Source: Lentisphaerota bacterium (GTDB taxonomy: Bacteria; Verrucomicrobiota; Lentisphaeria; Oligosphaerales; Oligosphaeraceae). From it: a DNA stretch of 13,950 nucleotides. The stretch covers positions 1 to 13,950 of the forward strand of contig JAAZIZ010000242.1 of NCBI GenBank assembly GCA_012800565.1. The letters are read 5' to 3'. Shown here piece by piece: positions 7,683 to 13,950 of this stretch. The notes beneath the pieces were generated by a model. That model was not told where the DNA came from and did not search any database. It worked only from the letters and a program-made list of their open reading frames with translations. Each line of letters opens with the position of its first letter. Within the stretch, counting starts at the first letter, position 1. The translations under genes and the position numbers were made by a program.

Positions 7683-8606
7683 TCAGCCGGTGACCAGAGT
7701 GTCCACAATCTCACTCACACTGCTATAGCCATGCTGGTCCAGCCAGGCGCTGATCCCGGCCGGAATCTCCAGCAGACACAATGGATTGCTGAATATCGCC
7801 GTGCCGACCGCTACTGCATTGGCCCCGGCGACCATAAACTCCAGCGCATCCGTGGCGTCCCGGATGCCGCCCATGCCGATAATGGGCACTGAGACTGCGC
7901 GGCGGGCTTCATAGACCATCCGCAGAGCGATGGGTTTGATGCCCGGGCCGCTGTAGCCGCCGGTGATGTTTGCCAGGCGGGGCCGGCGGGTCTCCAGGTC
8001 AATCGCTAAGGCTGTAATGGTGTTGATCAGAGAAATCATATCACTGCCGTGATCGACCACACAGCGGGCAAAATCGCCGATCCGGCTGACATTCGGACTC
8101 AGCTTCGTAATCAGGGGCAGGGTGGTGACCGCCCGAACCGCTGATACTACCGCCGCTGCTTGCTGCAAATCGGTGCCAAAGGCAACCCCACCTTCCTTGA
8201 TATTCGGACAGGAGATATTGATCTCTAAAGCCGCAATGCCCGTTTTCTCGGCTTCCAGACGCTCAGCCACCTCGGCATACTGGGCGATGGTTTTGCCCCA
8301 GATGTTCACTATCACCGGGCAGGGCAGGGTACGCAAAAACGGCAGATACTGCGGATCAGAAATGAATTTTTCAAGGCCAGGATTCTGCAGCCCGATGGCA
8401 TTGAGCATCCCGCCATAGACCTCGACTGCCCGCGGCGTCCGGTTGCCGTCCGAGGGAAAGGGTGAGACACCTTTGACGGTGATGGCCCCCAGCTGATCAA
8501 AAGGCAGCAGGTCCTGATATTCTGCACCGTATCCGAAAGCCCCCGAAGCGGCGATGACCGGATTGCCTAACTTGATGCCGCCTAAATCAACCGAGATATC
8601 CGCCAT
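7683..8606 (-). CDS. pyrD: Dihydroorotate dehydrogenase, class 1B catalytic subunit
   Basis: A 307-residue cytoplasmic flavoprotein that oxidises dihydroorotate to orotate in pyrimidine synthesis. Visible features: GNPVIAASGAFGYG (14-27) for FMN binding, K45 in TVKGVS, LNAIGLQNPG (68-77), EINISCPNIKEGG (128-140) with C133 as the catalytic base typical of class 1, TKLSPNV with K168, GGYSGPGIKPIALRMV (216-231), and GMGGI (244-248) plus GANAVAVGTA (261-270) for phosphate binding. The pattern fits the NAD-dependent class 1B type, which normally pairs with the electron-transfer subunit PyrK. No pyrK lies in the window. AAAGGA 12 bases upstream is a plausible, somewhat distant ribosome binding site. 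The gene starts 21 bases after the stop of the glycosidase-like gene, so the two are probably co-transcribed. Confidence 0.95.
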   Translation of the reverse strand: MADISVDLGGIKLGNPVIAASGAFGYGAEYQDLLPFDQLGAITVKGVSPFPSDGNRTPRAVEVYGGMLNAIGLQNPGLEKFISDPQYLPFLRTLPCPVIVNIWGKTIAQYAEVAERLEAEKTGIAALEINISCPNIKEGGVAFGTDLQQAAAVVSAVRAVTTLPLITKLSPNVSRIGDFARCVVDHGSDMISLINTITALAIDLETRRPRLANITGGYSGPGIKPIALRMVYEARRAVSVPIIGMGGIRDATDALEFMVAGANAVAVGTAIFSNPLCLLEIPAGISAWLDQHGYSSVSEIVDTLVTG

Positions 8607-8627
8607 GGCAAACTACAATCCTTTCCC

Positions 8628-10736
8628 TTACAATTCCAGCATTTTGCGATACGAGGCGATCTCCCGCAGAGCACTCTCCACCTGCCGGACTTTCCATTCC
8701 AGATGCCACTTGTCGCAGACGTATTCCATGCTGGGTTCCCAGCCCAGGCGGGAATCAAACTCCACCGCCGGAATGGTCGCCCGGGCATTCGCAATCTCGG
8801 ACTCAGCCAGGGCGACCAGCTGATCCAGAATCGATAACATCTCAGCCCGATCAGAGGAAGCCTGCAGACGGGTATTCAGCAACCACCAGCGCTTCACCGT
8901 AATAGTGGTAATCACAGAATGATAAATGAACTCACCCAGGGCCAGCAGACGCCGGCCGTTGTCAATCTTGTTCGCTGGCATCTGCTCCAGACTGCCGCGC
9001 AGCACTGACAGGCCTTGCTCCCATAAGCTCTGCATCTGCTCCAATCGCTTGATTTCCGCAGGATAACGCAACGGACCGGGACTCTGATGCTCATTCTCGT
9101 AGGGCTGGTACAGGGTCTTGATGATCCGATGCCCGAAGTGTGCCCCGGGAGAAGTCGGAAACTGGATTTCCTTGCCGCCCATGGTGCGGGTGATATTGGG
9201 CTGAAAAATCAAGGGATAGGCCGGGCCAACCCGCCAGGGACCGTATTGGTCTTCGTTCGTGGCGACATAGAAATCCATCGCCTCACTCCAGTAGCGCCAG
9301 GCGGACAAAACTGCCGCGCTGCTTTGCTGACCGTAGTCGCGGGCCGCGATTTTGGCCAGCAGGCCCTCCAGGTCTTCTTCCCGCGGTGACCAGGCATTGG
9401 CTTTGCGCAAATCAATCACCGCATTGGGCCACCAGCCATAATGATGCGTCTCGTAATGCATATCCACACCCCAGGCCGACAATGCATGATTTAAATGCCG
9501 GAAACGCTTGATCCAGCGATAAGGCGTGGGGACGTAGGGAACGGGGCCGAAATCCCAAGTCGAGCCGATGGTGTGGCTGGTGGCGCAGATGCGGTGCCCG
9601 GTGGCCTTGGCATTCTCACACTCGCTGGTGAAGTAATAGCCCGGCTCGGTGGCCGAAATCGTATAGTCCATCACCGGACAACTCAGGTCGCCAATGCGGT
9701 TCTGCTTGAAAATCTCGAAAGTGATCTGGACGGTGAAATCAGTATGCAGTTTCTCCAGAAATTTCCGCCGCTGCTGGTTGTCGGCCCAGCCCCAGTTGTA
9801 GGTGTTGAAGACGATCTCCGCATCCGGCTTAACCCGTTGGACCGCCCGGCGAATGCAGTCGAGATAGGCTGGGTAGTCTTCGCATGGCCACCAGCCGGGG
9901 CTGGGACGGGTGTCAGGAATGCCATCTTTCATGCTCTCGCGCCAACGCTTACCGGTGGTGGCAGGGTCCTTGCTGGGAAACTCCAGGGATTCGCCGCAGA
10001 GGCACAAGCCCATGGCCTTGGGATAGCGCCGGAACAACTCCCCGTAGATGGAATCAAAAAAAGCCTCCGCATCTGGATCATCCGGATGCTTGTAGCTGGG
10101 CAGATAGTTGTACAGAAAGGTGCCCAGACCATATTCTTCAGCCCGGTCGATCAGATTATTGATGTCGCAATGACCGCCCGCAGTCACTCCAAAATCCTTG
10201 ACAAAAACATCGATGATGTTGAAGCCGGCGTGGATAATCGCCTTCAACTGCCAGTCCGGATAATCGTCAATGCCGCAACCGGAGTGCACCCGCCGGCCGC
10301 GGACCAGCTGCTCGCGCTTCTGTTCGCCCAGAGGCAGAATAGGCGCCGACTGCAAATTCATACAGTCTTCAAGATAAACCACCCCATTCCAGAGCCCGGC
10401 TATGTCACTGGCGCCAAGCATGATTTCAGTACCGCTGACCCGCAACTGAAAAGCACCCTTGCGTAACTCCGGAATCGCGCAGAGGCGTATGACCGGCCCC
10501 GAAATCTCAGCCTTGCCTCTGTACAGGCGCAAGGGCAAGGACATGCTGACCCCAAGATAATCCTGGAAATCAGTCGCCGCCTTGTCTCCGCCTTGGCCAA
10601 AATCATCTGCCAGGACAATCGACCAGCTTTCGTCCAGAAGGACCTCGTCTGCCCCCGCCCGCACAGCAAAATCGCGCCGATCAGGGAGATGAACAACTCG
10701 CATCCGCTTTTTGAAATCGTAATTCTTTTCAGTCAT
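8628..10736 (-). CDS. Glycoside-hydrolase-like protein with GH20/GH67-type N-terminal domain
   Basis: A 702-residue protein without signal peptide or membrane segment, so probably cytoplasmic. Residues 35-125 resemble the N-terminal beta/alpha domain of GH20, GH67 and GH84-type enzymes: WSIVLADD, DFQDYLG, then FQLRVSGTEIMLGASDIAGLWNGVVYLED. From 140 to 480 the alternating pattern suggests a TIM barrel (DWQLKAIIHAGFNIIDVFV, TFLYNYLPSY, AMGLCLCGESLEFPS, EIVFNTYNWGWADN). E249 in CGESLEF is a candidate catalytic residue, but I cannot assign a family or substrate. The C-terminal part after about 560 is helical and Leu/Glu-rich. Only a weak AGAAAG precedes the ATG. It is followed after 21 bases by pyrD, an unexpected partner. 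It could equally be a non-catalytic relative of these enzymes. Confidence 0.82.
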   Translation of the reverse strand: MTEKNYDFKKRMRVVHLPDRRDFAVRAGADEVLLDESWSIVLADDFGQGGDKAATDFQDYLGVSMSLPLRLYRGKAEISGPVIRLCAIPELRKGAFQLRVSGTEIMLGASDIAGLWNGVVYLEDCMNLQSAPILPLGEQKREQLVRGRRVHSGCGIDDYPDWQLKAIIHAGFNIIDVFVKDFGVTAGGHCDINNLIDRAEEYGLGTFLYNYLPSYKHPDDPDAEAFFDSIYGELFRRYPKAMGLCLCGESLEFPSKDPATTGKRWRESMKDGIPDTRPSPGWWPCEDYPAYLDCIRRAVQRVKPDAEIVFNTYNWGWADNQQRRKFLEKLHTDFTVQITFEIFKQNRIGDLSCPVMDYTISATEPGYYFTSECENAKATGHRICATSHTIGSTWDFGPVPYVPTPYRWIKRFRHLNHALSAWGVDMHYETHHYGWWPNAVIDLRKANAWSPREEDLEGLLAKIAARDYGQQSSAAVLSAWRYWSEAMDFYVATNEDQYGPWRVGPAYPLIFQPNITRTMGGKEIQFPTSPGAHFGHRIIKTLYQPYENEHQSPGPLRYPAEIKRLEQMQSLWEQGLSVLRGSLEQMPANKIDNGRRLLALGEFIYHSVITTITVKRWWLLNTRLQASSDRAEMLSILDQLVALAESEIANARATIPAVEFDSRLGWEPSMEYVCDKWHLEWKVRQVESALREIASYRKMLEL

Positions 10737-10774
10737 AATTGCTTTCTGAACTGGTTGTTGCTGATTAAATCCAC

Positions 10775-10800
10775 AAAATCAGCGCTGAAGCAACGCTGAT
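10775..10800 (-). terminator. Weak hairpin between rny and the glycosidase-like gene
   Basis: On the minus strand ATCAGCG (10794-10800) pairs with CGCTGAT (10778-10784) over a 9-base loop and is followed by TTT then G. It lies 28 bases past the rny stop and 41 bases before the next start. The stem is perfect but the T run is short, so it may be a partial terminator or processing site. Confidence 0.4.
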
Positions 10801-10828
10801 GACCTCGTGCGCTCGTTCGAAGCAGCGG

Positions 10829-12466
10829 TTATTTGGCATAGTCAATGGAACGCGTCTCGCGGATCACGGAAACCCGGATTTGACCCGGATAACGCATTTC
10901 TTTCTCAATGCGCTCAGCCATTTCCCGGGCCATGACTGCCGCCGCATTCTCGCTGATCCGCTCGGGCTGAACAATTACCCGCAGTTCCCGCCCGGCCTGA
11001 ATGGCAAAGCAAGTCTCTACGCCCTCAAAGGCATTGCCGATGCTCTCCAGCTGCTCCAGGCGCCGCAGATACAACTCCGTGGTCTCTGAACGGGCCCCCG
11101 GACGGCTGGCGCTCAGGGTGTCGCAAATCTGCACCATAATTGCCATCAGGCTGGTTTTCTCGGTTTCTTCATGATGCGCTGCTACTGCGTTGACGATATC
11201 TTCTTCCTCGCCTGCACGTTTGAGCAGGTCTGCGCCGATGGCCGCATGCGAGCCTTCTACTTCGTGATCGACCGCCTTGCCGATGTCGTGCAGCAACCCC
11301 GCACGCTTGGCCTTGCGCTCGTCCAAACCAATCTGGGCGGCAATCGCTCCCATCATGGTGGCCACTTCAATCGAGTGCATCAGAACATTTTGGGAAAAGC
11401 TGTAGCGGTACTTCAAACGCCCCAGGAGGCTGACAATATTGGGGCGCAGACGGGCGATGCCCAGCTTCTCAATGGTCTCCTGACCGGCTTTCTGGATTTC
11501 TCCCTCCACTTCCTTGCGGACTTTGTTGACAATCTCCTCCACCCGGGCAGGGTGAATGCGCCCGTCCGCCACCAAGCGCTCCATGGTAATGCGGGCAATC
11601 TCCCGGCGCACCGGATCAAAGCAGGAAATAACCACTGCTTCCGGGGTGTCATCAATCAAAATGCTGCATCCGGTAGCGGCTTCAATGGTGCGGATGTTCC
11701 GGCCCTCACGGCCGATGATACGCCCTTTCATGTCCTCATTCGGCAGGGGGATGGTGGAGGTGGTGCGCTCATAGGCACAGTCACCGGCATAACGCTGCAT
11801 CGCTCCAACCATAATCACTTGTGCTTCCTGGATGAGACGCTGCTTGTTCTCCTCCTGATAACGGCGAATCAGCAGCCCGCGCTCATTCTCCAGAGACTCC
11901 TCCAGACGTTCCAGAAGTATCTGCCGGGCTTCCTCCTCCGAAAGATTGGCTACCCGCTGCAGCTCCACAATCTGCTGATTGATCTTGGCTTTCAATTCTT
12001 CCTGTTTGGTACGCAGACTCTCTGACTGCAGCTTCAACTCCTGATCCCGCTTGTCCAGCTCTTCCAGGCGGGACTCCAGCTGAGCCAGGCGCTTGTCCAG
12101 ATTGTCTTCCTTGGCAGTCAGGCGCTCCTCGTTCTTCTGCAATTCCCGGCGGTGCTGTTTGCAGGAAGCCTCAAACTCGTCTTTGGCCGCCAAAGCAGTC
12201 TCCTTGGCTTTGATCTGGGCTTCTTTCAGCAAGACCTCGCCTTCCTGCTGCACTCGGCGGCGAATCTGGGTGGCTTCCTCCTGGGCAGCAGCGATGATCT
12301 TTTCTGCCTCAGACTGAGCTCCGGCCCGATCAATACTCCGGCCCTGGCTGCGGCTCTGCTTCCAGTTCCAAAAGATGATGATTGCCAACATGATGATAAT
12401 GACAATGACATAGGGCAGCTCTGTATTGATCGAGGTGCTGCCCAGAAATAATAAATACTCGCCCAT
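10829..12466 (-). CDS. rny: Ribonuclease Y
   Basis: A membrane-anchored endoribonuclease that starts mRNA decay. With the ATG at 12466 it has 545 residues, slightly above the usual 520. Domains in order: a transmembrane anchor at about 18-33 (PYVIVIIIMLAIIIFW); a long Glu/Lys/Gln-rich coiled coil at about 45-215; a KH domain with the GREG loop at 252-255; and an HD phosphohydrolase domain with LLHDIGK (H393, D394) and AVAAHHEE downstream. The C-terminus (RYPGQIRVSVIRETRSIDYAK) is typical. I chose ATG 12466 because GAAGGA lies 9 bases upstream and the anchor then sits at the N-terminus. An upstream TTG at 12544 is in frame but would overlap the preceding gene and add 26 polar residues. The pairing with the folate gene is a conserved neighbourhood in several phyla. 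Confidence 0.97.
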   Translation of the reverse strand: MGEYLLFLGSTSINTELPYVIVIIIMLAIIIFWNWKQSRSQGRSIDRAGAQSEAEKIIAAAQEEATQIRRRVQQEGEVLLKEAQIKAKETALAAKDEFEASCKQHRRELQKNEERLTAKEDNLDKRLAQLESRLEELDKRDQELKLQSESLRTKQEELKAKINQQIVELQRVANLSEEEARQILLERLEESLENERGLLIRRYQEENKQRLIQEAQVIMVGAMQRYAGDCAYERTTSTIPLPNEDMKGRIIGREGRNIRTIEAATGCSILIDDTPEAVVISCFDPVRREIARITMERLVADGRIHPARVEEIVNKVRKEVEGEIQKAGQETIEKLGIARLRPNIVSLLGRLKYRYSFSQNVLMHSIEVATMMGAIAAQIGLDERKAKRAGLLHDIGKAVDHEVEGSHAAIGADLLKRAGEEEDIVNAVAAHHEETEKTSLMAIMVQICDTLSASRPGARSETTELYLRRLEQLESIGNAFEGVETCFAIQAGRELRVIVQPERISENAAAVMAREMAERIEKEMRYPGQIRVSVIRETRSIDYAK

Positions 12467-12492
12467 GTCGCTAATTCCTTCTGCCTGTGAAA

Positions 12493-12516
12493 CGATGCCC
12501 CCCTGCCGGAGCATCG
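12493..12516 (-). promoter_or_regulatory. Intercistronic hairpin in the rny leader
   Basis: Directly after the stop codon of the folate gene the minus strand reads CGATGCTCC, a 6-base loop, then GGGGCATCG, forming a 9-bp stem with one G-T pair (12508-12516 with 12493-12501). No T run follows, so it is unlikely to terminate transcription. It lies about 10 bases upstream of the rny ribosome binding site and could act as an mRNA stability or processing element, or as a target for RNase Y autoregulation (inference). Confidence 0.4.
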
Positions 12517-13113
12517 TCAGTCTGACATTGCCGGTTGGCGGCAATCAATGATGCGTGATTCAGTGACCACAAAGTGTACGGTCACATCGTGTGCAAGCAC
12601 TGGTATTCCAGAAATCAGCTGGCAGTCCCAGCACACGCCAATGATCAAGTCCTGAGAATGTCCCAGAAGCCGGTCATAATATCCCTTGCCGCGGCCTAAA
12701 CGGGCACCACTGGCGCTGAATGCCAGACCTGGAACCAGCCAAGCCCGCGATGGGAAATTATCAGTGCCGCAGGAAATATCTTTCGGCAATAACGGATGGG
12801 GTTCCAGAATACCATAATGACCCGGAACAAGATCGCGGGCCAAATCAGTGACTGAAGCTAATTCATACTGCCCTTGGGAGGGAACAAAACGAGGCAGCAG
12901 CAGCTTCCGCCCGGAACGCAGCCACTCAACCAGATACGGACGTAAATCCGGCTCCTGCTTGATGGCCAGAAAGCCCACCAATATCTCGCTGCTGCCTAAT
13001 TCAGATAATGAGCGCAGGCGGGTAAGCAACTCGAAACTTTGTGCCTGACTGCAATCGGAACCAGCGAACAGCAAAGACCGCATTCGCTTGCGCAGACCCT
13101 CTTTGCTTTCCAT
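12517..13113 (-). CDS. fau: 5-formyltetrahydrofolate cyclo-ligase
   Basis: A 198-residue cytoplasmic enzyme (also called YgfA or MTHFS) that converts 5-formyl-THF to 5,10-methenyl-THF with ATP, recycling folate. The N-terminal helix carries the K..LRKRMRS pattern (4-13), EPDLRPYL (54-61) lies in the substrate region, and the signature PGLAFSASGARLGRGKGYYDR (128-148) contains the ATP-binding G-R-L-G-x-G-K-G-Y-Y-D-R motif. Length is normal. An AAGG about 10 bases upstream gives modest support for the ATG. The stop is followed 50 bases later by rny on the same strand, so the two are probably one operon. In many bacteria ssrS (6S RNA) or zapA lies just upstream; zapA is not visible here and 6S RNA could not be confirmed by eye. 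Confidence 0.95.
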   Translation of the reverse strand: MESKEGLRKRMRSLLFAGSDCSQAQSFELLTRLRSLSELGSSEILVGFLAIKQEPDLRPYLVEWLRSGRKLLLPRFVPSQGQYELASVTDLARDLVPGHYGILEPHPLLPKDISCGTDNFPSRAWLVPGLAFSASGARLGRGKGYYDRLLGHSQDLIIGVCWDCQLISGIPVLAHDVTVHFVVTESRIIDCRQPAMSD

Positions 13114-13323
13114 GAAATCATGCCTTCGGGACAGTACCCCTGTAAGACTGCATACCGGTACCCGTAACCAGTAAAAAAACTACCCCGGCACGGATAACAG
13201 AACCAGCCCCAGGAAAAAACACGCCCGCAAGACCACAGCGGTGATTCTGAACCTGACCATGGTTGCCGGAAGTCATCCCCAAGCTGACAGCTGATGACAT
13301 TCCGCTAACTTTGGTATATTAAA

Positions 13324-13345
13324 AGCATCACACGCAGGAGATGCT
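13324..13345. repeat. Inverted repeat AGCATC/GATGCT
   Basis: AGCATC (13324-13329) and GATGCT (13340-13345) form a 6-bp perfect inverted repeat with a 10-base spacer. On the minus strand the stem is followed by TTTAATATA, so it could be a short terminator for transcription from the right, or an operator upstream of the folate gene. Evidence is limited to the symmetry. Confidence 0.3.
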
Positions 13346-13462
13346 CATCTCTTTAAATTATGACTTATCCGCTAACATGCAAATCCTAATTGTGAATTTA
13401 TTGTAAAAAAACTGCAAACGCAAGTTGAAAAACTAAACGCACCACCTGAAATATTCTTCAAC

Positions 13463-13505
13463 GCATTTAATCTGACAAAAGTCATGCTGTGCATTTAATC
13501 TGACA
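13463..13505. repeat. 15-bp direct repeat GCATTTAATCTGACA, two copies
   Basis: Two perfect copies (13463-13477 and 13491-13505) are spaced 28 bases start to start. On the plus strand CTGACA of the first copy (13472-13477) and TTTAAT of the second (13494-13499) are 16 bases apart, so the pair also makes a promoter-like arrangement pointing to the right. Alternatives are a paired protein-binding site or the edge of a duplicated element. Confidence 0.5.
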
Positions 13506-13514
13506 TACCCCATA

Positions 13515-13715
13515 TCAGTGATGGCAATATTTTATGGTTTTGGTCTTCTTCAATTTTCTTCGCGGATTTCCACGAAAAAAATCCGCTTCTTCCTTTGGTC
13601 CCCGTTTTCTTCCCTCGTTTTCAGCCTCGTGTTTTGCTTTCCCCCGGACAGGAGTCAGGAGGAGACTGGTTCCCCCGTGCTGAATGACACGTTGTGAAAA
13701 TGCAACTGGTGCCGG
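13515..13715 (-). other. Open frame without a usual start codon (possible gene remnant)
   Basis: On the minus strand a frame is open for 66 codons between a TAA at 13716-13718 and its TGA at 13515-13517, with no ATG and no early GTG or TTG. The translation is basic and charged (pieces such as HGGTSLLLTPVRGKAKHEAE and GRKRGPKEEADFFRGNPRRK). The purine-rich strand explains much of the lack of stops. It may be a fragment of a gene or of a repeated intergenic element whose reading frame is incidental. I would not call it a gene. Confidence 0.2.
13562..13586. repeat. 8-bp perfect inverted repeat, terminator-like
   Basis: GCGGATTT (13562-13569) and AAATCCGC (13579-13586) pair perfectly over a 9-base loop. 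On the plus strand TTCTTCCTTT follows, a loose T-rich tail, so it could stop transcription begun near the direct repeat at 13463-13505 and thus define a short RNA of about 80 bases. It may also simply be part of a dispersed palindromic repeat. Confidence 0.4.
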
Positions 13716-13839
13716 TTAGCCCAGAGAGCTGTATAGATTAGCCCGGAGAGCTGTAGATTAGCCCGGAGAGCTGTAGATTAGTCCGGAGAGCTGTAGATTA
13801 GTCCGGAGAGCTGTAGATTAGTCCGGCAGGGCTATACAA
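13716..13839. repeat. 20-bp tandem repeat, about six units
   Basis: The unit is TTAGYCCGGAGAGCTGTAGA. Unit 1 (13716-13737) is 22 bases with a 2-base insertion and one change. Units 2 and 3 (13738-13777) have C at position 5; units 4 and 5 (13778-13817) have T. Unit 6 (13818-13839) is diverged after CCGG. Units 2-5 are otherwise identical, which suggests recent unit-by-unit duplication. There are no unique spacers, so it is not a CRISPR array. The unit contains the palindromic core AGAGCT and can be read as a variable-number tandem repeat. Confidence 0.9.
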
Positions 13840-13844
13840 TAATA

Positions 13845-13885
13845 ACCTCCGGTGACCGAGCCTGGAAGGCGAGGGAACCGGAGGT
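13845..13885. repeat. Nested hairpin: ACCTCCGGT/ACCGGAGGT around GCCTGGAAGGC
   Basis: A 9-bp perfect inverted repeat (13845-13853 with 13877-13885) encloses a second palindrome, GCCT-GGA-AGGC (13860-13870). It begins 5 bases after the tandem repeat ends. No T run follows on either strand. The nested design is typical of dispersed palindromic intergenic elements (inference). Confidence 0.65.
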
Positions 13886-13905
13886 GGACGCTACCCGAAA
13901 TCAGA

Positions 13906-13920
13906 GCGCCTGGAAGGCGC
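13906..13920. repeat. Hairpin GCGCCT-GGA-AGGCGC
   Basis: A 6-bp perfect stem with a GGA loop. It shares its core GCCTGGAAGGC with the inner palindrome at 13860-13870, 47 bases away, so the two are copies of the same short palindromic repeat. Confidence 0.6.
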
Positions 13921-13950
13921 CACAATCCAAACGGACTCATGGCCTGAATC

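Larger units (their letters stand above)
13114..13950. other. Long repeat-rich intergenic region
   Basis: About 840 bases up to the right edge without a supported gene. From 13114 to 13320 lies the upstream region of the folate gene; it holds an inverted repeat GTCATC/GATGAC (13272-13277 and 13293-13298) around AGCTGACAGCT and a TAATAT on the minus strand (13316-13321) that could be a -10 without a good -35. The remainder carries the direct repeat, inverted repeats, tandem repeat and hairpins listed separately. From 13530 to 13660 the plus strand is strongly pyrimidine-rich. The base composition around 13370-13500 is more AT-rich than that of the genes. Confidence 0.7.

Noticed and set aside
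9495..10466. 323-codon plus-strand open frame
   Set aside because: It lies wholly opposite the glycosidase-like gene, whose translation has coherent domains. The opposite frame has no recognisable motif and is a GC-driven shadow.
11171..12025. 284-codon plus-strand open frame rich in His, Leu and Gln
   Set aside because: Antisense to the coiled-coil and KH parts of rny; the composition is the mirror of the Glu/Arg-rich coding strand.
12466..12544. Longer RNase Y from a TTG at 12544
   Set aside because: It overlaps the end of fau, adds a polar stretch before the membrane anchor and lacks a ribosome binding site, while ATG 12466 has a good one.
13118..13300. 60-codon minus-strand frame just upstream of the folate gene
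   Set aside because: No Shine-Dalgarno sequence before its ATG, unusual composition (Gly/Val-rich without a clear domain or membrane segment), and it lies in the leader region of fau.
13716..13839. CRISPR array
   Set aside because: Units of 20 bases are directly joined without unique spacers, and no cas gene is visible.

Overview
The window looks like a chromosomal segment of a PVC-superphylum bacterium, most likely Lentisphaerota or a relative. This is inference from gene content: two secreted DUF4091/GH123-like proteins, a GH20/GH67-like enzyme, and 5-formyltetrahydrofolate cyclo-ligase next to RNase Y in moderately GC-rich DNA. No 16S or other firm taxonomic marker is present. All protein calls come from reading translations for motifs; no database search was run.

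Layout. Positions 1-4550 (minus) hold two tandem paralogues of a large secreted DUF4091-type protein: one cut by the left edge (1-1036) and one complete (1299-4550), each with a candidate promoter upstream. At 4750-4949 (plus) lies a tRNA-Tyr(GUA) with encoded CCA, a promoter-like sequence and a good intrinsic terminator, divergent from the DUF4091 gene. At 5078-6426 (plus) come an unrecognised protein resembling MmcB/restriction-nuclease-fold proteins but with a degenerate active-site motif, and a YhcH/NanQ-family sugar protein. From 13113 down to 6454 everything is on the minus strand: 5-FTHF cyclo-ligase, rny, a cytoplasmic glycoside-hydrolase-like protein, class 1B dihydroorotate dehydrogenase and glycerate 2-kinase. 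A weak hairpin between rny and the glycosidase-like gene may separate two transcription units.

The right end (13114-13950, about 840 bp) has no convincing gene but is unusually structured. It carries a 15-bp direct repeat, several inverted repeats, a pyrimidine-rich tract whose complementary strand is open for 66 codons without a usual start, a 20-bp tandem repeat of about six units, and two hairpins sharing the core GCCTGGAAGGC. This repeat-dense region is the least explained part of the window.

Functionally, the accessory genes point to carbohydrate use: exported DUF4091 proteins that may act on complex glycans, an intracellular glycosidase-like enzyme, a YhcH sugar anomerase-type protein, and glycerate kinase feeding lower glycolysis. 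Mixed with them are housekeeping genes for RNA decay, folate salvage, pyrimidine synthesis and tRNA-Tyr. No mobile-element enzymes, CRISPR array or defence operon could be supported.
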